Below are positions 17,872 to 26,478 of a DNA stretch of 64,000 bases, in pieces. The DNA comes from Vibrio anguillarum (lineage in GTDB: Bacteria; Pseudomonadota; Gammaproteobacteria; Enterobacterales; Vibrionaceae): assembly GCF_001989995.2 (NCBI RefSeq), contig NZ_JAHGUP010000042.1, positions 33,227 to 97,226 of the forward strand, read 5' to 3'. The position numbers and the translations under genes were made by a program. Under the pieces are notes generated by a model that worked only from the letters and a program-made list of their open reading frames with translations, was not told the DNA's origin and ran no database searches. Numbering within the stretch: position 1 is the first letter of the stretch; each line of letters opens with the position of its first letter.

Positions 17872-20800
17872 ATGTTTTCTATTATTGATGCGGCGCTCTC
17901 TCGCTCGCGCACTATGTTATCGCTGCTGATTTTTATCTTGATCGCTGGCGTGGCGACCTATTTTTCGATCCCTAAAGAATCGAGCCCTGACATTACTATT
18001 CCTATTATTTATGTCTCCGTAAGTCATCAAGGCATATCACCGAGTGATGCTGAGCGCCTTATCGTGCGGCCCCTAGAGCAAGAAATGCGCTCTATTGAAG
18101 GCGTAAAAGAGATGACGTCGAATGCTTCCGAAGGGCATGCTTCTGTAGTTTTGGAATTTAACGTTGGCGTTAACCTTGATAAAGCGATGGCGGATGTGAG
18201 AGATGCGGTCAATTTGGCCGAGCCGAAGCTACCAGCAGACAGCGATGAGCCGACCGTGAACGAAGTAACATTGGCATCAGAGCAACCGGTATTATCAGTG
18301 GTGCTTTATGGCACTTTACCAGAGAGAGCTATCGTACAAATTGCAAGGCAGTTGAGAGACAAATTAGAAAGCTACCGACAAGTATTAGAAGTTGATATCG
18401 CTGGCGATCGCGAAGATATTGTTGAGATCATTGTCGATCCCCTATTGATGGAAAGTTACGGACTCGATCAAGGCGATATCTATAACTTAATCGCACTGAA
18501 TAATAAAGTCGTTGCGGCGGGTTTCGTCGATACGGGCTACGGACGTTTTTCCGTAAAGGTTCCTTCAGTTTTTGAATCCTTGAAAGATGTGTTAGAGCTT
18601 CCGGTGAAGGTTGATGGTAAGCAAGTAATCACCTTTGGCGATATCGCGACCGTCAGACGAGCATTTCGGGACCCCGAAAGCTTTGCTCGTTTAGATGGCA
18701 AATCGGCGGTGGTGTTGGACGTTAAAAAGCGTGCTGGTGAAAATATCATCGAAACCGTTGAGCTGGTAAAAACGGTAATGGGAGAGGCGCAAAAACGGGA
18801 AGATTGGCCAAGTAATTTGTTGGTGAAATACACGTGGGATGAGTCGAAAGACGTTGAAATCATGCTCAACGATCTACAAAACAATATTCTGTCGGCCATT
18901 ATTTTAGTCGTGATCGTGATTATCGCTATTTTGGGAATGAGGACGGCGCTGCTGGTTGGTATCTCAATACCAGGCTCATTTTTGACCGGATTATTAGTCT
19001 TGTCGGTGTTTGGACTAACCGTCAATATTGTCGTGTTATTTGCATTAATTATGGCGGTTGGCATGCTGGTTGATGGAGCCATAGTGGTAACTGAGTTTGC
19101 TGATCGGCGCATGCAAGAAGGTGTGCCGCGTAAAGAAGCGTATCGAGATGCCGCAAAACGGATGGCATGGCCGATTACCGCATCAACTGCTACTACTTTA
19201 GCCGCTTTTGCCCCTCTGCTTTTTTGGCCAGATATCACGGGTGAGTTCATGAAATACTTGCCTCTCACGCTTATCGCTACACTGGCTGCTTCATTGATTA
19301 TGGCACTGCTTTTTGTTCCTGTGCTGGGAGGCTTAATTGGCCGACCGCAACATGCTTCGGCTGCCAGTCAAGCACGGATGATTGCTTTACATGAAGGTGA
19401 TTTTGCCCAAGCGACTGGCATCACCAAGCTCTATTATCACACGTTGGCCATTGCGATTCGTCACCCACTTAAAATACTGTTCAGTGCGATAGTGCTCGCG
19501 ATTGTGATTGGTTTTGCTTATGCCAAAGCAGGGCTCGGTGCCGAATTCTTCCCAGAGGTGGATCCGCCTTATTTCACCGTTAAAGTTCGTTCTTATGGCG
19601 ATCTTTCCATCCAAGAAAAAGACACCTTAATGCGAGAAATTGAGCAGGTGATGCTTGGTCATGAGGAATTTGAGAGCGTCTATACTCGAACGGGGGGAGA
19701 GGATGAAATTGGCCAGATTCAAATTACCCCTGTTGATTGGCAATATCGCCGCACCGTCAAAGCGATTATTGAAGAGCTTAAAAGCACCACAGATCAGTTT
19801 TCAGGGGTGGAAATCGAGTATAAATTTCCAGATGCAGGGCCACCGGTTGAGCATGATCTGGTGATTGAAATGTCGGCGCGTACTCCTGAAAATCTTAATG
19901 AGGCCGCTAAAATGGTCAGAAAGTGGGCTGATAACAATCCCGCGTTGACTAATATCAGTGACACCTCAAATAAAGAAGGAATTGACTGGCGAATTGATAT
20001 TCGACGTGATGATGCTTCTCGATTTTCAGCCGATGCGACATTGGTGGGTAACACAGTGCAATTTGTGACTAATGGGCTAAAAATTGGTGACTACTTGCCT
20101 GATGATGCAAACGAAGAGGTCGATATTTTGGTGCGTTACCCAGAGGATAAGCGTGATATTGGTCGATTTGATCAGTTACGGGTCAACACACCCGCAGGTC
20201 TGGTGCCGATAACCAATTTTGCGCAGATAAAACCGGATCACAAACAAGATACGATCAAACGGATTGATGGTCGACGGGTTATCGATATTATGGCGGATCT
20301 AAAGGAAGGGTATAATCTGGCCCTTGAATTGCCCAAAGTTACTCAAGCATTGTCGGAACTGAATTTACCTAATGGGGTGGAGTTTAAATTACGAGGGCAA
20401 AATGAAGAGCAGGAACATTCCTCAGAATTTCTAAAAAATGCCTTTTTGATTGCGCTGGTGGTTATGGGGTTAATTCTGGTTACGCAATTTAATAGTTTTT
20501 ACCAAGCATTCCTCATTTTAAGTGCAGTACTGTTTTCAACGGTCGGAGTATTTGCGGGCCTGCTGATTTTCCAAAAACCTTTCGGCATTATTATGTCAGG
20601 TATTGGGGTCATCGCCTTGGCCGGCATCGTGGTGAATAACAATATCGTATTGATAGATACTTATAACCAACTGATACGCAGAGGCTTGTCAAAACAAGAG
20701 GCCATTTTACGCACTGGTGTTCAGCGTTTAAGGCCCGTTTTATTGACCACAGTGACGACTATTTTAGGGTTATTGCCAATGGTACTGGAGATGAACATCG

Positions 20801-20970
20801 ACTTGATTAACCAGAAAATTGAGTTTGGTGCTCCCAGCACGCAATGGTGGTCACAACTCGCCACGGCCGTTGCGGGAGGCCTTGCTTTTGCCACTGTCTT
20901 AACATTAGTGCTGACGCCTTGCTTGTTGATGTTGGGGCGTAAGGAACCACCACCTATTCTCGAAGAGTAA
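17872..20970 (+). CDS. RND family efflux pump, inner-membrane transporter
   Basis: The 1032-residue protein has the HAE-type layout: TM1 at about 10-30, a large periplasmic loop, a TM2-6 bundle (about 335-480), a second loop, and a C-terminal TM bundle (about 860-1020). In TM4, where AcrB has the Asp-Asp proton-relay pair, this protein reads GMLVDGAIVV: D401 is followed by Gly. Single-Asp members exist in the family, so this marks a subgroup and need not mean inactivity. It is coupled to the adaptor gene (8-bp gap with GGGGG ribosome-binding site). The substrate is unknown; it is the probable counterpart of V. cholerae VC0629. Confidence 0.92.
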   Translation: MFSIIDAALSRSRTMLSLLIFILIAGVATYFSIPKESSPDITIPIIYVSVSHQGISPSDAERLIVRPLEQEMRSIEGVKEMTSNASEGHASVVLEFNVGVNLDKAMADVRDAVNLAEPKLPADSDEPTVNEVTLASEQPVLSVVLYGTLPERAIVQIARQLRDKLESYRQVLEVDIAGDREDIVEIIVDPLLMESYGLDQGDIYNLIALNNKVVAAGFVDTGYGRFSVKVPSVFESLKDVLELPVKVDGKQVITFGDIATVRRAFRDPESFARLDGKSAVVLDVKKRAGENIIETVELVKTVMGEAQKREDWPSNLLVKYTWDESKDVEIMLNDLQNNILSAIILVVIVIIAILGMRTALLVGISIPGSFLTGLLVLSVFGLTVNIVVLFALIMAVGMLVDGAIVVTEFADRRMQEGVPRKEAYRDAAKRMAWPITASTATTLAAFAPLLFWPDITGEFMKYLPLTLIATLAASLIMALLFVPVLGGLIGRPQHASAASQARMIALHEGDFAQATGITKLYYHTLAIAIRHPLKILFSAIVLAIVIGFAYAKAGLGAEFFPEVDPPYFTVKVRSYGDLSIQEKDTLMREIEQVMLGHEEFESVYTRTGGEDEIGQIQITPVDWQYRRTVKAIIEELKSTTDQFSGVEIEYKFPDAGPPVEHDLVIEMSARTPENLNEAAKMVRKWADNNPALTNISDTSNKEGIDWRIDIRRDDASRFSADATLVGNTVQFVTNGLKIGDYLPDDANEEVDILVRYPEDKRDIGRFDQLRVNTPAGLVPITNFAQIKPDHKQDTIKRIDGRRVIDIMADLKEGYNLALELPKVTQALSELNLPNGVEFKLRGQNEEQEHSSEFLKNAFLIALVVMGLILVTQFNSFYQAFLILSAVLFSTVGVFAGLLIFQKPFGIIMSGIGVIALAGIVVNNNIVLIDTYNQLIRRGLSKQEAILRTGVQRLRPVLLTTVTTILGLLPMVLEMNIDLINQKIEFGAPSTQWWSQLATAVAGGLAFATVLTLVLTPCLLMLGRKEPPPILEE

Positions 20971-20991
20971 TCTGCTCAATCTTACACAATG

Positions 20992-21017
20992 AAGCCCACA
21001 TTATTGGTGGGCCTTTT
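20992..21017. terminator. Bidirectional terminator between RND gene and shyC
   Basis: GCCCAC (20994-20999) pairs with GTGGGC (21007-21012) and is followed by CTTTTCTT on the plus strand. It lies between two convergent genes and can serve both. Confidence 0.65.
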
Positions 21018-21021
21018 CTTA

Positions 21022-22314
21022 TTATTTATTGGCATAGAGTAATTGGCTATAGCGTTCTAGCTTCCCAAGCCTAATTTGAGCATTGGCGATAAAGGTGCTT
21101 TTTGCTTGGCCCGTTAAGGATTTAGATTGCGGTAAAGAGACCGTTCTTGGGTTTTTGTGTACACCGTTGACCAAAAATTCATAGTGGAGATGAGGGCCGG
21201 TGACTCTTCCAGTACCTCCTAAAGTACCAATCGTTTGTCCTTGCTTGACTCGTTGACCCGTTTTGACCATACGTCGTTGTAAGTGTAGGTATTTGGTAAT
21301 GTAGGTGTTGCTGTGACGAATAAACACATAATTACCATTAAATTGGTTGTAACTTGATTTCTCAACCACACCATCGCCGGCGGCCCAAATTGGGGTACCA
21401 ACTGGCGCGGCATAATCGGTTCCTCTGTGTGCGGTGACTTTTCCTGTGACGGGGTGGCGACGCACAGGATTGAAATTCGATGTCACGCGACGAAAATCGA
21501 TCGGCGAGCGTAAAAAGGCCTTTTTCATGGCCCGGCCATTTTCGTCATAGTAATTGCCTGTTGCATCGTCCAATATTGCTGTGAACGTCGTACCTTGGTT
21601 GGTAAAGGCGGCGGCAATGATATTTCCGCGGCCAATTACCTCACCTTCCACCACCTTTTCTTGGAATAGCAGCTTAAATTGGTCACCTTCACGAATATCT
21701 AACGCAAAATCCACATCCCAACCAAATATACCCGCTAACTCCATGATTTGGTTTGCTGTTAAACCCGCGCTTATCCCCGCATTCCAAAAATTTGAAGTAA
21801 TGATCGCCTCGGCATAGTTGTACTGGAACATCAGCTCTTTTTTATCAAACTCAGAAGTAAAGCCATCGCCCGATTTAGTGATACGAAAGGTTTCAAAGGC
21901 GCTAATAATGCGATTGAGTTGAACAAGTTCATTATTTTCATCAAAGCCAAATTGCAGCTCATCTCCTGGCTTAAGTCGTGAAAGCTGGCTGTCAATATCA
22001 CGATTTGTTGCCGTGAGTTGATAGAGTAAGCGAGCCGAAAGCCCAATTCGCTGAAATAATACGGCGGCACTTTCCCCCGATTTAACTTGATAAGTTTCCC
22101 AACGCAGCATGGTGGAAGGCGAGATAGATATTCCCGGAGAGAGTGCTTCTGCGTTAATGGTTAATGGATAATGGCGACCAATTTCTAGACGATTTGGATC
22201 CTGAGCGAGATCTTCAGGATTTGGCAGAAATAGCAGCGCGAAAACCATGAGTGCGCTTAAAAAGGCGATGAGGATTCGATGCACCCAAGGGAGACGAGCG
22301 AAAATTGAAAGCAT
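21022..22314 (-). CDS. shyC: M23 family murein DD-endopeptidase (ShyC-like)
   Basis: The 430-residue protein has an N-terminal anchor (about 13-30), a LysM/OapA-like domain (TYQVKSGESAAVLFQRIG, about 75-125), a linker domain, and a C-terminal lysostaphin-type M23 domain. The zinc ligands are H296-xxx-D300 (AHRGTD) and H377 in GPHLHYEF, with catalytic histidines H344 and H375. It cuts peptide cross-links in the periplasmic cell wall so that new strands can be inserted. V. cholerae has three such enzymes, ShyA, ShyB and ShyC, and this locus corresponds to ShyC (VC0630) as I recall. It is divergent from tyrS across 129 bp. Confidence 0.85.
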   Translation of the reverse strand: MLSIFARLPWVHRILIAFLSALMVFALLFLPNPEDLAQDPNRLEIGRHYPLTINAEALSPGISISPSTMLRWETYQVKSGESAAVLFQRIGLSARLLYQLTATNRDIDSQLSRLKPGDELQFGFDENNELVQLNRIISAFETFRITKSGDGFTSEFDKKELMFQYNYAEAIITSNFWNAGISAGLTANQIMELAGIFGWDVDFALDIREGDQFKLLFQEKVVEGEVIGRGNIIAAAFTNQGTTFTAILDDATGNYYDENGRAMKKAFLRSPIDFRRVTSNFNPVRRHPVTGKVTAHRGTDYAAPVGTPIWAAGDGVVEKSSYNQFNGNYVFIRHSNTYITKYLHLQRRMVKTGQRVKQGQTIGTLGGTGRVTGPHLHYEFLVNGVHKNPRTVSLPQSKSLTGQAKSTFIANAQIRLGKLERYSQLLYANK

Positions 22315-22443
22315 ATTTAGGTTCGTTTAGTAAATTATAAAGAAATTAGCCGGTTCGTTAGTCTAACTGGTTTCAAAAAGCATCGCTATTCAAGTAAGAT
22401 GTTCAACTATTAAATTTTGCCAAATCTGTAGGAGTGAACAAGA

Positions 22444-23631
22444 ATGGCGAGTATTGAAGCGGCTTTAGCTGAAATTAAACGCGGCGTTGAAGAGCTAATC
22501 CCAGAAGATGAATTGATCGCGAAACTGAAAGAAAACCGTCCACTGCGCATTAAATTAGGTGCTGATCCAACGGCTCCAGATATCCATCTTGGACATACGG
22601 TGATCCTCAATAAATTACGTGCATTTCAAGATTTGGGCCATGAAGTCACCTTTTTGATTGGTGATTTCACGGGTATGGTTGGTGACCCAAGCGGTAAAAA
22701 TACCACGCGTCCACCGCTCACTCGTGACGATGTTTTGCGTAATGCTGAAACCTATAAGACACAAGTGTTTAAGATCCTCGATCCGGCTAAAACGAAAATT
22801 CAGTTTAACTCTGAATGGTTGTCTCTATTGGGCGCGGAAGGCATGATCCGTCTTGCATCGAACCAAACAGTGGCACGCATGCTAGAGCGCGATGATTTTA
22901 AAAAGCGCTACGCTAATGGTCAGCCTATTGCCATTCATGAATTCATGTATCCACTCCTACAGGGTTATGATTCAGTCGCAATGGAGACAGATGTTGAGCT
23001 TGGCGGTACTGACCAAAAATTCAACCTATTGATGGGCCGTGAACTGCAAAAAGCACATGGTCAAAAACCACAAGTTGTCTTGATGATGCCACTGCTTGTT
23101 GGTTTGGATGGCGAGAAAAAAATGTCCAAATCAGCGCACAACTACATTGGTGTCAGTGAATCACCAAGTGAAATGTTTGGCAAAATCATGTCGATCTCTG
23201 ACACATTAATGTGGAGCTACTACGAGTTGCTTTCTTTCCGTCCATTGGAAGAAGTCGCACAGTTCAAAGCTGATGTTGAAAATGGCACGAACCCACGCGA
23301 TCTCAAAATCTTGTTGGCGAAAGAGATCATTGCACGTTTTCACTCTAAAGAAGAGGCGGATGCGGCTGAGCAAGAGTTTATCAACCGCTTCCAAAAAGGT
23401 GCGATGCCAGAAGAGATGCCAGAATTTGAATTTGCAGCGGGTATTGCTATCACTAACCTGCTCAAAGAGGCGGGTTTAGTGGCTTCAACGTCTGATGCGA
23501 TGCGAATGATCAAGCAAGGCGGTGCCAAACAAGATGGCGAAAAAATCGACGACAGCAAAAATGTACCAGCCGCGGGGACTTATGTTTACCAAGTCGGCAA
23601 GCGTAAGTTCGCACGAGTTACTGTAAAGTAA
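22444..23631 (+). CDS. tyrS: Tyrosyl-tRNA synthetase
   Basis: This class I synthetase charges tRNA-Tyr. The 395-residue protein has the HIGH-equivalent HLGH at 48-51, KMSKS at 226-230 ([11 protein letters not shown]), and a C-terminal S4-like RNA-binding domain ([20 protein letters not shown]). It is shorter than the 424-residue E. coli TyrS and belongs to the TyrZ-like subtype. V. cholerae carries two tyrosyl-tRNA synthetases, and this position matches the second. GGAG precedes the ATG. It is monocistronic. Confidence 0.95.
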   Translation: MASIEAALAEIKRGVEELIPEDELIAKLKENRPLRIKLGADPTAPDIHLGHTVILNKLRAFQDLGHEVTFLIGDFTGMVGDPSGKNTTRPPLTRDDVLRNAETYKTQVFKILDPAKTKIQFNSEWLSLLGAEGMIRLASNQTVARMLERDDFKKRYANGQPIAIHEFMYPLLQGYDSVAMETDVELGGTDQKFNLLMGRELQKAHGQKPQVVLMMPLLVGLDGEKKMSKSAHNYIGVSESPSEMFGKIMSISDTLMWSYYELLSFRPLEEVAQFKADVENGTNPRDLKILLAKEIIARFHSKEEADAAEQEFINRFQKGAMPEEMPEFEFAAGIAITNLLKEAGLVASTSDAMRMIKQGGAKQDGEKIDDSKNVPAAGTYVYQVGKRKFARVTVK

Positions 23632-23662
23632 AAATCACAGTAAAGTGAACCGTCTATTCATC

Positions 23663-23686
23663 AAAGCGCCTAAGGGCGCTTTTTTG
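23663..23686 (+). terminator. Terminator of tyrS
   Basis: AAAGCGCC (23663-23670) pairs with GGCGCTTT (23675-23682), followed by a T-run. Confidence 0.9.
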
Positions 23687-23807
23687 CTGGACCTGATCTT
23701 GGCATATTAATTAGTCATTAAATCTTCAATCTGAATGGTGTGGTTGGGTATGCGTGAAATTGGAACGCATTGGATGCAAAGATCAGAGTGTATTTCGCCA
23801 AAGGCTT

Positions 23808-23816
23808 TGGTACAAT
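23808..23816 (+). promoter_or_regulatory. Extended -10 promoter for the mgtE-type leader
   Basis: TGG-TACAAT is an extended -10 (TGn) element. No -35 resembling consensus lies 16-18 bp upstream. The predicted start, near 23823, coincides with the first base of a 6-bp hairpin, ACTGCT/AGCAGT (23823-23828, 23834-23839). Confidence 0.55.
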
Positions 23817-23855
23817 TTGCGCACTGCTAATTGAGCAGTACTTTCGGAGATTTTT

Positions 23856-23900
23856 ATGAACAATACCGACCATCCCCCTAGTATGAAGGGAGAAAAATAA
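23856..23900 (+). CDS. Putative 14-residue leader peptide upstream of the MgtE-type gene
   Basis: The frame reads MNNTDHPPSMKGEK and then TAA. GGAG sits seven bases before the ATG. It contains consecutive prolines behind Asp-His, residues that slow or destabilise ribosomes. Its codons lie inside the long stem of the leader, so ribosome movement here would decide which RNA fold forms. A role as an Mg2+-responsive leader peptide, like MgtL, is inference from position and layout. Confidence 0.45.
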   Translation: MNNTDHPPSMKGEK

Positions 23901-24026
23901 CCGCTTTCGGTATTGGCGATCTTCGCTCCTACCTTCAGTGGTAGGGCTTATCTTTTCTGATTTACTCCTCTCGATTTTTCTCCTGCTCTCTAGTTTGAGA
24001 TGAAAACTTATCTGTGAATTACATTG

Positions 24027-24050
24027 ATGAACAATGACGTCATTGCTCAT
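24027..24050. repeat. 24-bp near-perfect palindrome in the mgtE leader
   Basis: The left half ATGAACAATGAC and the right half GTCATTGCTCAT are reverse complements at 11 of 12 positions. There is no spacer. It could be a regulator-binding operator or, in RNA, a stem just before the transporter ribosome-binding site. Confidence 0.45.
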
Positions 24051-24112
24051 GTATATATTGCATTTGGTTATCATTTCGATGGTCGTTACCTTTGCCAATC
24101 GGGAGATTCGCC

Positions 24113-24958
24113 ATGACGGTAATGAGCAACATTTATATTGAAAATTCACCTAACTTTTCTTTGGAAGAGATTGGTGCGGCTCGTAATGCATTTTTGCAGT
24201 ACGAACAGCAAAAACAGGTACATTTATTGGCAGTGATGCCTATCGAAGAGGCAGTGGCGATTTTACGTCACTGTACTATTGGTTATGTTCAGCAACTACT
24301 CAGTGAATTAGATAAAGGGGGTTATGACATTCGCGCTCGCCATTACGCTAACCAATTGGGGTTTATTTACTCAGAAGTTGAAACGGCACAAAGCTATTTA
24401 ACCACTAGCGTGATTGAACATGTGAAGCAGCGTATTGGCTGGATTATTGTATTGGCACTACTTGGTATCGTATCAGGGCTGATTATTACCCAGTATGAAG
24501 ATACATTGAGCCAGCTTGTGCTCTTAGCTGTGTATATGCCTGTTATTGCTGCTGCAGGTGGGAATACTGGCTCGCAAGCTGCGACGTTAGTCGTGCGCGC
24601 GTTGGCGGTTGGTGAATTACGCAAACGTCAATGGTTGCGTGTATTATGGAAGGAGTGCCGTGTTGCGGTTTGTCTTGCGTTGGCTATCTCTGCGGTGATG
24701 GTGGCTCGCATTATGTTGTTTAGTGATGCCAACTCAACCGGAGGCTTTCCACTAGAAAACATTGCGTTTGCAATTGCGGTTGCGCTCTTTATCCAAGTCA
24801 CTATTTCTACGACGATTGGTGGCTTATTACCCATTGCTGCGCGCGTTTTTAAATTAGATCCTGCGGTATTAGTTAGCCCTGTACTGGCTTCTATCGTCGA
24901 TATTTCGGGTATGTGGATCTACTTTAACGTGGTGAATTATTCATTAGGACTGAGCTGA
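24113..24958 (+). CDS. MgtE-type divalent cation transporter lacking CBS domains
   Basis: The 281-residue protein starts at the ATG at 24113, preceded by GGGAG; a TTG seven codons earlier is an unlikely alternative. Residues about 1-100 resemble a shortened MgtE N domain. From about 105 on come five membrane segments with the MgtE core motif PVIAAAGGNTGSQAATLVVRALAVGEL. The CBS pair that gates MgtE in response to cytoplasmic Mg2+ is absent; family members with it are around 450 residues. Mg2+ or another divalent ion is the likely substrate. Its last 22 bp overlap the 3' end of dacB on the other strand. Confidence 0.8.
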   Translation: MTVMSNIYIENSPNFSLEEIGAARNAFLQYEQQKQVHLLAVMPIEEAVAILRHCTIGYVQQLLSELDKGGYDIRARHYANQLGFIYSEVETAQSYLTTSVIEHVKQRIGWIIVLALLGIVSGLIITQYEDTLSQLVLLAVYMPVIAAAGGNTGSQAATLVVRALAVGELRKRQWLRVLWKECRVAVCLALAISAVMVARIMLFSDANSTGGFPLENIAFAIAVALFIQVTISTTIGGLLPIAARVFKLDPAVLVSPVLASIVDISGMWIYFNVVNYSLGLS

Positions 24959-26379
24959 CTGAACTTAACGACATCTTCAAAGAAGAGCGTCTCAAATTGA
25001 GCAATCGGGGCGGTAACACTAGTGTTATCGCCTTGATCTTGCGGATAATAATCAGTGATGAATTGAACAAATAATGTACTCGGTTTTCCTTGTTTATCTA
25101 AACCGAAGCCCGCCATGTTATGCGTTCCATAAAGCGAACCACTTTTGGCAATTAGCTGCCCTTGTATAGCTTGGCCACGCATACTACGTCGGTACTGTAA
25201 GGTACCGGATTCACCTGCTTTAGGCATGATGTCAATAAGCTTAAGGGTTTGATTATTAATCCAAATGTAATTCAGCACATCCACCATATTTTGTACTGAC
25301 AGGCGGTTGTTACGTGATAAACCCGAACCATCAGCCAACTGAGCTTGTGCCAAGTTGATGCCTGTTCGAGAAAAAAGGATCTGCTTGATCGCCTCGGTGC
25401 CATTACTAAAACTGCCGGGTTGAATAAAAAAATGCTGGCCAAGTGTTTTGGTTAAACTGTCAGCAATCAAATTGTCAGACTCTTTAAGCATCATTTCTAA
25501 CAACGAGTACAGTGGCATAGATTGATGTGTTGCTATCAATGAACCCTTTTCTATGCTCAGTTCATCTTGCTTTACACCCAGCTTAACCTCGCCTAGTAAT
25601 TCAATGCCCACTTGTTTGAGTTGCTTATAAATCATACGTGTGGCGTATAAGTTTGGGTCTTGCACGGCAAACTTTAGTGGCAGAGGTTGTGTTCGCTCGG
25701 CCAAACAGCCGTCGAGCTGGTAATGGTTCTGCTCTGAAGTACGCAGTTCTAAATCACAGCGAGCGCTCTCTTGTTCAGTCTTAGTGACACTTCTTGCGTA
25801 GCTGGTCACGTGAATGGGATAGTGCTCAGGCACATAAACCCGAGTTTTCCCGTTCGGTTGCGTATAAATAGAGGCTTGCACACAATTACCATCCAGAGTG
25901 ATTGCACTTGATGGGGCGCTATAGCATACCCCCAGAATATCCCAAGGTGATCCAACCGCGCGGTCGTAACCTGAAAAGGCTGAATTATCTAACCAAAGGT
26001 TGCCTTTTATTTGTGAGATGCCCTGTTTTTTTAGCTCGCTGAGTAGCTGCTTCATATCTTGGCTGGTTAACGTAGGGTCGCCAGAGAAGTGAATAACAAT
26101 GTCATCGCCATGTTGAGTTAGTTGAGTCGTGAAGCGAAATTGTTCGCCAAGCTCTAGCGTGGCGGCAAGCGCGGTGAGCATTTTTAAAGTGCTGGCAGGA
26201 GGGAAAAGCGCTTGTATGTTATCAGTATCTTGAAAAACCTGTTCAGTGGCTAAAGAGTGAACGAATAAACCCACCCGAGTACCTTGTGGCAGTGTTTGCA
26301 AAGGCGTATACGCCAAAGTCGATAAAGGAAGGAAGAATGAGAGTATGAATAAAAAAGCACTGCGGTTTAATAAGAGCAT
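24937..26379 (-). CDS. dacB: D-alanyl-D-alanine carboxypeptidase/endopeptidase (PBP4)
   Basis: This periplasmic class C low-molecular-weight penicillin-binding protein trims peptidoglycan peptides. The 480-residue precursor has a signal peptide (MLLLNRSAFLFILSFFLPLS, cut near 23) and the three active-site motifs: SxxK at S63-TL-K66 (PASTLKML), SxN at S301-D-N303, and KTG-equivalent K412-SG (AKSGSLYG). A long insert between SxxK and SxN is typical of PBP4. The gene is convergent with and overlaps the MgtE-type gene by 22 bp with no terminator between them. Confidence 0.95.
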   Translation of the reverse strand: MLLLNRSAFLFILSFFLPLSTLAYTPLQTLPQGTRVGLFVHSLATEQVFQDTDNIQALFPPASTLKMLTALAATLELGEQFRFTTQLTQHGDDIVIHFSGDPTLTSQDMKQLLSELKKQGISQIKGNLWLDNSAFSGYDRAVGSPWDILGVCYSAPSSAITLDGNCVQASIYTQPNGKTRVYVPEHYPIHVTSYARSVTKTEQESARCDLELRTSEQNHYQLDGCLAERTQPLPLKFAVQDPNLYATRMIYKQLKQVGIELLGEVKLGVKQDELSIEKGSLIATHQSMPLYSLLEMMLKESDNLIADSLTKTLGQHFFIQPGSFSNGTEAIKQILFSRTGINLAQAQLADGSGLSRNNRLSVQNMVDVLNYIWINNQTLKLIDIMPKAGESGTLQYRRSMRGQAIQGQLIAKSGSLYGTHNMAGFGLDKQGKPSTLFVQFITDYYPQDQGDNTSVTAPIAQFETLFFEDVVKFSQLSPNE

Positions 26380-26426
26380 AACACGGCATTTCAGGGCGGA
26401 GTGTGCATACAGTATAGCGAGATAAA

Positions 26427-26454
26427 AAAACGCCTGCTAGCAAGCAGGCGTTTT
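26427..26454. terminator. Terminator of ompU
   Basis: AAAACGCCTGCT (26427-26438) pairs with AGCAGGCGTTTT (26443-26454) over 12 bp with a 4-nt loop. On the minus strand it ends in a long U-run, making a very strong terminator. Confidence 0.93.
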
Positions 26455-26478
26455 AAATCTATGACATTAAGCCAAGAA

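Larger units (their letters stand above)
23823..24112 (+). ncRNA. Candidate regulatory leader RNA of the MgtE-type transporter
   Basis: About 290 nt separate the predicted transcription start from the transporter start codon. In order there is a 5' hairpin, a ribosome-binding site and 14-codon ORF (23856-23900), and a 9-bp stem CAATACCGA/TCGGTATTG (23861-23869, 23907-23915) that encloses nearly the whole ORF. Next come a 6-bp stem CCTACC/GGTAGG (23928-23933, 23940-23945) and CTCCT runs at 23926, 23965 and 23980 that could pair with the transporter's GGGAG. A palindrome lies at 24027-24050. The design resembles the enterobacterial mgtA leader with mgtL, but the sequence is different and it is not the M-box as far as I can see. 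Confidence 0.5.

Noticed and set aside
18537..19268. 243-codon antisense ORF inside the RND pump gene
   Set aside because: It is a shadow of a high-quality coding frame with a low-complexity Ser/Thr/Ile composition and no start signals.
23718..24149. 143-codon antisense ORF over the mgtE leader
   Set aside because: It covers promoter, leader peptide and palindrome on the other strand. There is no ribosome-binding site or recognisable domain; the structured plus-strand leader explains the region better.
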